From Clostridia bacterium (GTDB lineage: Bacteria; Bacillota; Clostridia; Christensenellales; Aristaeellaceae): DNA of 42,744 nt. The notes below the pieces were generated by a model. That model was not told where the DNA came from. It did no database searches and saw only the letters and a list, made by a program, of their open reading frames with translations. Location of the stretch: positions 1-42,744 of the forward strand of contig JAFXVJ010000053.1 in the NCBI GenBank assembly GCA_017524615.1, in the 5' to 3' direction. Position 1 is the stretch's first letter. The number at the start of each line of letters is the position of its first letter. Made by a program: the position numbers and the translations under genes. This document shows positions 7,054 to 13,747 of the stretch, in pieces.

Positions 7054-9276
7054 ATGGCATTGGACTATCGCAAATGCGCTGAACAGATCGCCGCCAACAT
7101 CGGCGGAGGAGGCAACGTGATCAGCGCGGCCCATTGCGCTACCCGGCTGCGCCTGGTGATCGCGGACAACGGCAAGGTCAACAAAAAGGCCCTGGAAGAG
7201 GTGGACGGCGTCAAGGGCATGTTTGAAAGCAACGGCCAATTGCAGCTCATCATCGGCACCGGCACCGTCAACAAGGTGTACGATGAATTCCTGGCCGTTA
7301 CCGGCGCGTCTGCCGCCACGAAGGACGACGTAAAGGCCGCCGCGGCGTCGAAAATGCCCTGGTGGAAGAAGATCCTCAAAACGCCCGGCGATATTTTCGT
7401 GCCCATTCTGCCCGCCATCGTGGCCTCCGGCCTGATGATGGGCCTGGTGGAAGCCATTCCGAAATTTGCGCCCAGCTTCCAGAACACCGGCTGGTTTGCC
7501 TTCCTGGATCTGGTGGCCAATACCGCCTTCGCCCTGCTGCCCGTGCTGGTGGCCATTTCCGCCGCCCGGGTGTTTGGCGGCAACGTTTTCCTGGGCGCCG
7601 TCATCGGCCTGATGCTGGTGCACCCCGCCCTGCTCAACGCCTGGAACGCCGGCAGCATCAAGGAGGTGGCGCTGAAATTCAACGAACCGATCCCCATCGA
7701 ATATGTTCAGGATGCGCTGAACGCAGACAAGCTCAAAATAGAAGTAAACGGGAAACAGGTATATGTGGACGGCCTCACGGAAGAAGAAAAAGCCGGTCTG
7801 CCCGGCGGCGGATGCGATGCTTATCTGCTGATGCTGGACACCTTTGACGGAACCGAGGCGGACGGCAAGATCGCGCCCGCGCTGCTGAATAACCTTGCCA
7901 CCGTCAAACGCGAGAATGAAACCATCAGCCTTTCCTACAGCGTGTGGGATCATATCAACTCTGACACGGATCCGGAACGCAAAATCGGCAAGAACGGGAT
8001 TGAGATCCAGAAATGGAACCTGTTCGGCGACATCGGCATTGCCCAGAGCGGCTACCAGGGCCACGTGATCCCCGTGATCCTGGCCGTGCTGTTCATGTGC
8101 TTCATCGAAAAGAAGCTGCACAAGATCGTGCCCGAAATGATCGATCTGTTCGTGACCCCGCTGTGTACCGTGCTGGTGACGGCCTTCGCCGCGTTCCTGA
8201 TCATCGGCCCCATCTTCTCGGTGGTGGAAAACTGGGTGCTCAGCGGCGCGGAATGGCTGGTCACAAAGACCGGCGGTATCGGCGCCGCCATCATGGGTGC
8301 CATTTACCCCTGGACCGTGGTCATGGGTCTGCACCACATGTACAACGTCATCGAGGCCGGCATGATCGCCTCCTCCGGCGTCAACAGCTGGATGCCCATT
8401 GCCTCCGCCGCCAACTTTGCACAGTTCGGTGCCTGCTTGGCGGTGGCGCTGAAGGTGCATAACCAGAAGACCAAGTCCGTGGCCTTGCCCTCTTCTCTCT
8501 CCGCATCTTTGGGCATTACGGAGCCGGCCATCTTCGGTATCAACTTCCGCTTCATGAAGCCCTTCATCTGCGGCATGATCGGCGGCGCGGTGGGCTCCCT
8601 GTTCGCCACGTTCCTGCGGAGCGCTGACGGAACGGCGGCCTTCGGCGCCACCACCTACGGCGTTACCGGCATTCCCGGCATCCCCGCGGTGAACAACACC
8701 GTGATGTACATTGTTGAGCTGCTCATCGCCTCCAGCATTGCCTTTGCCCTGACCTGGTTCATCTGGAAAGAGGAAAAGCCCGAGGCCGTGCCTGCCGAAG
8801 GGCCTGCCCCTGCCGCCCTGAAAACGCCTGAAATCGAAGTGCCCACCGTCAGCGTGATCCGCTGCGCGGCCGGCCAGGTGCTGCAGCCCGTGAAGGGCAC
8901 CGTCATTTCCCGGGAGGAGATCCCGGATGAGACCTTCGCTTCCGGTGTGCTGGGCGACGGCGTGGGCATCCAGCCCAGCGACGATAAGGTGGTGGCTCCC
9001 TTCGACGGCACCATTTCTTCCGTGGCCGAAAGCCAGCACGCCGTGGGCATTGAATCCAACGGCATGGAAATGCTGATCCACGTGGGCGTGGACACCGTGA
9101 ACATGAAGGGCGACGGCTTCACCTGCCTGGTGAAGGAGGGCGACGAAGTGAAGGCCGGCCAGCCCATCATCATCTTCGACCGGGCCAAGATCAAGGCCGC
9201 CGGCTACAGCGACACCGTGGCCGTGCTGCTCACCAATTCCGAGGACCTGGAAAACGTGGAGTGCGGAGCGGAGTAA
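7054..9276 (+). CDS. PTS glucose/sucrose-family permease EIIBCA
   Basis: This 740-residue fused permease imports and phosphorylates a sugar. EIIB comes first (residues 1-85), with phosphorylated Cys28 in AAHCATRLRL. EIIC starts near 105 (PGDIFVPILPAIVASGLMMG). EIIA is C-terminal (about 610-740), with the active His in MLIHVGVDTVNMKG. The domain order matches sucrose, trehalose and beta-glucoside permeases. Between LLNAWNAG and WNLFGDIG, where relatives have only a short link, there are about 120 hydrophilic residues (201-320), possibly an added domain. ATG 7054 is chosen because AGAAAGGA precedes it and EIIB then begins normally. The substrate is unknown; the neighbouring sucrose-type enzymes suggest an alpha-glucoside. 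Confidence 0.9.
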   Translation: MALDYRKCAEQIAANIGGGGNVISAAHCATRLRLVIADNGKVNKKALEEVDGVKGMFESNGQLQLIIGTGTVNKVYDEFLAVTGASAATKDDVKAAAASKMPWWKKILKTPGDIFVPILPAIVASGLMMGLVEAIPKFAPSFQNTGWFAFLDLVANTAFALLPVLVAISAARVFGGNVFLGAVIGLMLVHPALLNAWNAGSIKEVALKFNEPIPIEYVQDALNADKLKIEVNGKQVYVDGLTEEEKAGLPGGGCDAYLLMLDTFDGTEADGKIAPALLNNLATVKRENETISLSYSVWDHINSDTDPERKIGKNGIEIQKWNLFGDIGIAQSGYQGHVIPVILAVLFMCFIEKKLHKIVPEMIDLFVTPLCTVLVTAFAAFLIIGPIFSVVENWVLSGAEWLVTKTGGIGAAIMGAIYPWTVVMGLHHMYNVIEAGMIASSGVNSWMPIASAANFAQFGACLAVALKVHNQKTKSVALPSSLSASLGITEPAIFGINFRFMKPFICGMIGGAVGSLFATFLRSADGTAAFGATTYGVTGIPGIPAVNNTVMYIVELLIASSIAFALTWFIWKEEKPEAVPAEGPAPAALKTPEIEVPTVSVIRCAAGQVLQPVKGTVISREEIPDETFASGVLGDGVGIQPSDDKVVAPFDGTISSVAESQHAVGIESNGMEMLIHVGVDTVNMKGDGFTCLVKEGDEVKAGQPIIIFDRAKIKAAGYSDTVAVLLTNSEDLENVECGAE

Positions 9277-9286
9277 CGGGGGTTTT

Positions 9287-9345
9287 CCGGGGAATCGCTC
9301 TTTGAAGGCCAAAGAACGGTTCCCCGGGCCCCTCCGGGAAAGCCG
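9287..9345 (+). repeat. Intergenic hairpin element, copy A
   Basis: CCGGGGAA (9287-9294) pairs with TTCCCCGG (9320-9327), and TCTTT pairs with AAAGA inside. A tail containing CCTCCGGGAAAG follows. The element starts 11 nt after the PTS permease stop. A related hairpin follows purH at 24501-24563. There is no T run, so it is a weak terminator at best; an mRNA-end stabiliser or REP-like repeat fits as well. Confidence 0.65.
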
Positions 9346-9416
9346 CATGGAGAAAGCCGCGCAACGATTGTGAATCATTCCGTATCAACGGAAATAAAGA
9401 ATCAGGAGGAAAAAAC

Positions 9417-9674
9417 ATGAAGTCTTTCGAGTACACCATCACCGATCCCGTGGGCATCCATGCCCGTCCCGCCGGCGTACTGGTCAAGGAAATCAAGAAG
9501 TATGCATCCACCGTCACCGTGGCCAAGGGTGAAAAGAGCGTCAACGCCCTGAAGCTCATGGCGCTCATGGGCATGGGCATCAAGCAGGGCGACACCGTGA
9601 AGGTCACCGTCGAAGGCGCGGATGAAGACGCCGCTGCCGCCGCCATCGAAGCATTCTTTAAAGCCAATCTGTAA
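9417..9674 (+). CDS. ptsH: Phosphocarrier protein HPr
   Basis: This 85-residue phosphocarrier passes phosphate from enzyme I to sugar permeases. The catalytic site is intact: His15 in GIHARPAG, with Arg17. The ribosome site AGGAGG precedes the ATG. The regulatory site is altered. Aligning KSVNALKLMALMGMG with the Bacillus HPr motif KTVNLKSIMGVMSLG places Lys46 where HPr kinase modifies Ser46. This HPr therefore should not form P-Ser-HPr, the usual CcpA partner. No promoter is obvious in the 140 nt upstream, so it is probably transcribed with the permease through hairpin copy A. Confidence 0.94.
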   Translation: MKSFEYTITDPVGIHARPAGVLVKEIKKYASTVTVAKGEKSVNALKLMALMGMGIKQGDTVKVTVEGADEDAAAAAIEAFFKANL

Positions 9675-9685
9675 ACACCCGGTGA

Positions 9686-9721
9686 AAACGGCTGCCCGTG
9701 CGACAGCCGTTTCTTTTCTTT
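9686..9721 (+). terminator. Terminator or attenuator between ptsH and ptsI
   Basis: AAACGGCTG (9686-9694) pairs perfectly with CAGCCGTTT (9704-9712) around a 9-nt loop, followed by TTCTTTTCTTT. Partial readthrough would give more HPr than enzyme I, which suits their usual ratio in cells. Confidence 0.75.
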
Positions 9722-9746
9722 ATCAATAAGACGGGAGGGGTCCATC

Positions 9747-11426
9747 ATGATTTCTATTCAGGGTAAGGGCGTATCCACCGGCGTGGCCATCGGCCCTTTG
9801 TATTACTATCAGCGGGCCAAATCCACCATCCGCCGCTATGAGGTGGCGGATCCGGACGCGGAATGGGCGCGGTTCAAGGCGGCCCAGGAAAAGGCCATCG
9901 CCCAGCTGGGCGAGCTGGCCGAAAAGGCGCGGGAGGAAGCCGGCGACGAGGCCGCGCTGCTGTTTGAGACCCATCAGATGATGGCGGAGGACATGGAATA
10001 CGAAGAGGCCATCCAGACCGCCATTCAGGAAAACAAATTGAACGCGGAAGCTGCCGTCACCGACACCGCCGCCCAGTTCGCCGACATGTTCGCCGCCATG
10101 GACGATCCGTATTTCCAGGCCCGGTCCGCGGACGTGAAGGACGTGTCCGGCCGCATCATCGCCGCGCTCACGGGCGTGGCCCAGGGCGGCATCGATTCCC
10201 CCGTGCCCGTGATCCTGGCGGCGGATGATCTGGCACCCAGTGAAACGGTGCAATTGGACAAGAGCAAGATCCTGGGCTTCGTCACCGAGGGCGGCTCCGG
10301 CTCCAGCCACACCGCCATCCTGGCCCGCACCATGGGCATCCCCGCCATCATCGGCGTGGGGAATCAGCTGAAGCCCGAATACGAGGGCCGCGAGGTCATC
10401 ATCGACGGCAGCACCGGCAGCGTGGTGGTGGAGGCCGACGCCGATACCCGGGCTCACCTGCTCAAGAAAATGGAGGAGCAGAAGCGCCAGCGCGAGCTGC
10501 TGGAAAAGCTGAAGGGCCAGCCCAACGTCACCCTGGACGGCCAAAGCATCAAAGTGTTCTGCAACATCGGCTCTCCCGACGACGTGGCCGCGGTGCTCAG
10601 CAATGACGCCGGCGGCGTGGGCCTGTTCCGCAGCGAATTCCTGTATCTCAACTGCGACGATTATCCCTCCGAGGATTATCAGTTTGAAGCGTATAAAAAG
10701 GCACTCAGCGATATGAACGGCAGGGAAGTGGTGATCCGCACCCTGGATATCGGCGCGGACAAGCAGATCGGCTATTTCAATATGCCGCACGAAGAGAACC
10801 CCGCCCTGGGCAACCGCGCCCTGCGCATCTGCCTGAACCGGCCAGAGATCTTCCACACCCAGCTCCGCGCCCTGTACCGCGCTTCCGCTTACGGCAGGCT
10901 GGGCATCATGTTCCCCATGGTCACCAGCGTGTGGGAGGTGAAGGAAGCCCGGAAAATGTGCGAGCAGGTGAAGGCCGAGCTCACAAAAGAGGGCATTCCC
11001 TTCTCTGACGACGTGGAAATCGGCATCATGATCGAAACCCCCGCCGCCGTGCTCATGAGCGACCGGCTGGCCAAGGTGGTGGATTTCTTCTCCTGCGGCA
11101 CCAACGACCTGACCCAGTACACCCTGGCCTGCGACCGGCAGAACGCCGACCTGGGCCGGTTCTATAATCCGCATCACCCGGCGGTGCTCCGCGCCCTGAA
11201 AATGGTGTGCGACAACGCCCACAAAAATGGCGTGTGGGTAGGCATCTGCGGCGAACTGGGGGCCGATCTGGCGCTGACGGAGACGTTCCTCTCCATCGGC
11301 ATTGACGAACTGAGCGTATCGCCCCGCGCGGTGCTGCCCCTGCGGCAGAAGATCCGCGAAATCAATGTTTCCCAGATCAAAGAAAAAGTGCTGGCCGATC
11401 TGCTCAGCGATGAAAACACCATTTGA
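9747..11426 (+). CDS. ptsI: PTS enzyme I (phosphoenolpyruvate-protein phosphotransferase)
   Basis: This is a 559-residue cytoplasmic enzyme that takes phosphate from phosphoenolpyruvate and gives it to HPr. The swivelling domain carries the active His188 in GGSGSSHTAILARTMGIP. The C-terminal PEP-binding barrel contains GGVGLFRSEFLY, the metal-binding region and GICGELGAD with the catalytic Cys. Length is slightly below the usual 570-575, mainly at the C-terminus. The ribosome site GGGAGGGG precedes the ATG. It follows ptsH across a terminator-like hairpin. Confidence 0.95.
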   Translation: MISIQGKGVSTGVAIGPLYYYQRAKSTIRRYEVADPDAEWARFKAAQEKAIAQLGELAEKAREEAGDEAALLFETHQMMAEDMEYEEAIQTAIQENKLNAEAAVTDTAAQFADMFAAMDDPYFQARSADVKDVSGRIIAALTGVAQGGIDSPVPVILAADDLAPSETVQLDKSKILGFVTEGGSGSSHTAILARTMGIPAIIGVGNQLKPEYEGREVIIDGSTGSVVVEADADTRAHLLKKMEEQKRQRELLEKLKGQPNVTLDGQSIKVFCNIGSPDDVAAVLSNDAGGVGLFRSEFLYLNCDDYPSEDYQFEAYKKALSDMNGREVVIRTLDIGADKQIGYFNMPHEENPALGNRALRICLNRPEIFHTQLRALYRASAYGRLGIMFPMVTSVWEVKEARKMCEQVKAELTKEGIPFSDDVEIGIMIETPAAVLMSDRLAKVVDFFSCGTNDLTQYTLACDRQNADLGRFYNPHHPAVLRALKMVCDNAHKNGVWVGICGELGADLALTETFLSIGIDELSVSPRAVLPLRQKIREINVSQIKEKVLADLLSDENTI

Positions 11427-11444
11427 GTGATCCCGCCAAAAACT

Positions 11445-11470
11445 GCCCGCCCGGATGGCTCCGGGCGGGC
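11445..11470 (+). terminator. Strong hairpin after ptsI
   Basis: GCCCGCCCGG (11445-11454) pairs perfectly with CCGGGCGGGC (11461-11470) around the loop ATGGCT. Only a short T stretch follows, so termination is probable but perhaps not complete. The acylphosphatase start lies 24 nt further on. Confidence 0.65.
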
Positions 11471-11494
11471 ATGACTGTTTCAAGGAGAAATACG

Positions 11495-11788
11495 TTGAAC
11501 GAAACACAGGCAAGATGGCGCCTCCGGTGCTTTGGCCGGGTGCAGCACGTGGGGTTTCGGTATACGGCCATGTACCTTGCGAACAAGCTGTATCTGACCG
11601 GCTGGGTCGAAAACCGGGAGGATGGCAGCGTGCTGCTGGAAGCGCAGGGCGGCACGGCGCAATTGAGGAAATTCCTGATTCAATTGAAAAGCCAGCCGCA
11701 TCTCCATATTGAAAAGACGGAAATTTCTTCGGTCCCTCCGCAGCCGTATGAGAGGGGGTTCCGCGTGCGGAATCGGACCGGGGATTGA
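11495..11788 (+). CDS. Acylphosphatase
   Basis: This is a 97-residue enzyme that hydrolyses acyl phosphates such as acetyl phosphate. The conserved motifs are GRVQHVGFRY (catalytic Arg near residue 20) and GWVENREDGSV (catalytic Asn near 38). The start is TTG at 11495, because CAAGGAGAA lies 6-8 nt upstream and the length is then normal for the family. Starting further upstream would run through the ptsI hairpin. It faces the pyrophosphatase gene tail to tail, with only 37 nt between them. Confidence 0.88.
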   Translation: MNETQARWRLRCFGRVQHVGFRYTAMYLANKLYLTGWVENREDGSVLLEAQGGTAQLRKFLIQLKSQPHLHIEKTEISSVPPQPYERGFRVRNRTGD

Positions 11789-11825
11789 CGCGCCATCGCG
11801 TGGCCCGCCATGCGGCGGCGCTTGT

Positions 11826-13502
11826 TTACGCGGAGAAATCCGAATTTTTGATCAGCTGAGCCGCCTTTATCACCGCGGGGATCAGCTGTTTTTTTCTGGA
11901 AACAATGCCCGGCAGGAAGAAAGCGCCGTTCTCGGGCTTCGTGTGGAAAGCAACGGAAATCAACTGTTCGCTGTTTTCGCCGTAATAGATCAGTTCGGTG
12001 GATTCTTTCAGGATATTGGTCAGCATGAAGTACACCTTCGGCACCTGCTGCTTTTCGCTTTCAGCTTTCAGCACCGGCGTCAGCTTTTCACGGATCAGGC
12101 TCAGGTCGTCTTCGTCCATGGAGCTGATCTGGCCGACGCCGAAGACCACGTCCTCTTCCACCGTGAATTTCTTGTAGTCCTGGTAGAAAATCTGGTCCGG
12201 CGTTTTGCCGCCCAGGTTGCTGCCGGCGCGGAACATTTCCTTGGCCAGCTGGGCAATATCCACCCCGGCGATCAGCGACAGTGCGCCTGCGGCCATTTTA
12301 TCGTGCACCGTGCAGGTGGGCGAACGGAACATCAGCGTGTCTGAAATAATGGCGGAGCAGAGCAGACCGGCAATATTCGGCGGGATATCCAGCTTCTGTT
12401 CGCCGTAGATCTGGTACATGATGGTGCCGGTGCAGCCCACGGGCTGATTGCGGAAGGTGATGGGCATCATGGTTTCCAGGTTTCCAAGCTTATGATGGTC
12501 GATGATTTCCAGGATGTCCGCCTGATCTGCGTTATCCGCCGCCTGATCCTTTTCATTATGGTCCACCAGGATGATCTGCTTTTTCTTTGGATCGATCAGG
12601 TTTTGCCGGGAGATGGTGCCCCGGCAGCGCCCTTGGGGATCAATGACCGGGAACGCGTGATAGCGGCTGTTTTTCATGGCGTCCTGGATATCGTCTGAGA
12701 AATCCTCCGTGGAAAAAGTGACCAGATGGTTCCGGGTCATCACATATCCCACGGGAATGCTTTGGTTGATCAGCCGGGCGATGGTGAAGGTGTCCAGCAC
12801 GGAGGAAATGATGACCACGCCCTTTTCCCGCGCCAGCGCCAGCACGCGGTCGGAAATCTCCATATTCAGGCCCACCACGATGCAGCTGACATTCCGGTTC
12901 ACGGCCTCCATCTGGTCCCCTTCCCGGTCGCCCAGAATGACCATATCGCCTTCTTCCAGAATCACGCCCAGAAGATCGGGGTTGGCCGTGCCGACCAGCA
13001 CCCTGCCTTTGGAAAAATACAGGTTTTCATCCCCCACCCGGATGGTCCCCCGAATGGTTTCAGCGATCCAGCGGTACTGCGTATGGGCATTGGAGAGGAG
13101 CAGGCTGTCTTCCGTGTCCATGAACACCTGGGAAATGTCGTTTACCGTGATCAGCCCTTCCAAATGGTCCTCCGCATCCACGACCGGCAATGTGGTGATG
13201 CCATGGGCCTTCATCAAATCCCATGCGCGTTTCAAAGGCATGGCTGCTTCCAGGTGCGGCGTGACGAAGAAGTCCATATCCTTTACCTGCGTGCCGACAT
13301 TGGGCATATATCCGGGCTGAGAAAAGCCGAAACGTTTCAGCACGAACTCCGTTTCCTCGTTGATCTGCCCTGCCCGCCGGGGAACGAAGCGGTCCCCCTT
13401 CGATGTTCTGTTGCGGATATCCGCATAGGCAATGGCGGAACAGATGGAATCTGTATCGGGGTTCTTGTGGCCGAGAATATACACATGCTCATGCTCCGGC
13501 AT
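11826..13502 (-). CDS. Manganese-dependent inorganic pyrophosphatase with CBS and DRTGG domains
   Basis: This 558-residue family II pyrophosphatase splits pyrophosphate to two phosphates, pulling biosynthetic reactions forward. The N-terminal DHH part begins HVYILGHKNPDTDSI (metal ligands His12, Asp16, Asp18). Two CBS motifs, near residues 75-125 and 250-305, flank a DRTGG-type domain. The second DHH half contains ILVDHNEKDQ and IIDHHKLGNLET. Plain family II enzymes have about 310 residues; the insertion makes this the nucleotide-regulated form, in which AMP/ADP inhibit, ATP activates and diadenosine polyphosphates bind. A consensus promoter lies about 115 nt upstream. Confidence 0.95.
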   Translation of the reverse strand: MPEHEHVYILGHKNPDTDSICSAIAYADIRNRTSKGDRFVPRRAGQINEETEFVLKRFGFSQPGYMPNVGTQVKDMDFFVTPHLEAAMPLKRAWDLMKAHGITTLPVVDAEDHLEGLITVNDISQVFMDTEDSLLLSNAHTQYRWIAETIRGTIRVGDENLYFSKGRVLVGTANPDLLGVILEEGDMVILGDREGDQMEAVNRNVSCIVVGLNMEISDRVLALAREKGVVIISSVLDTFTIARLINQSIPVGYVMTRNHLVTFSTEDFSDDIQDAMKNSRYHAFPVIDPQGRCRGTISRQNLIDPKKKQIILVDHNEKDQAADNADQADILEIIDHHKLGNLETMMPITFRNQPVGCTGTIMYQIYGEQKLDIPPNIAGLLCSAIISDTLMFRSPTCTVHDKMAAGALSLIAGVDIAQLAKEMFRAGSNLGGKTPDQIFYQDYKKFTVEEDVVFGVGQISSMDEDDLSLIREKLTPVLKAESEKQQVPKVYFMLTNILKESTELIYYGENSEQLISVAFHTKPENGAFFLPGIVSRKKQLIPAVIKAAQLIKNSDFSA

Positions 13503-13616
13503 ACGCTGGCTCCCCTTTCAATGATTTTTTGATGGTATGGGCCGAAATGAATTTTGCTCCGGTGGATTATTCTTTTTTTTGTTATGCCATTCGTATCCAA
13601 TGATTCCTTCATTCCT

Positions 13617-13645
13617 ATTATAGTCGCCGCAAAATCCCCTGTCAA
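13617..13645 (-). promoter_or_regulatory. Consensus sigma-A promoter of the pyrophosphatase gene
   Basis: On the minus strand TTGACA (13645-13640) and TATAAT (13622-13617) are perfect hexamers 17 nt apart. The leader is about 105 nt and AT-rich near its middle, with no known riboswitch pattern. The roughly 100 bp between it and the GH2 stop hold only weak inverted repeats. Confidence 0.88.
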
Positions 13646-13747
13646 CCTTCCTGCGCGGGAATCCCGGCAGCAGCCGCGAAAGACCGCGAAAGAAGCGGCC
13701 GGAAGATTCTTCGTTTGTACCGGATGGCCAGAGACCGCATCCCGGCC

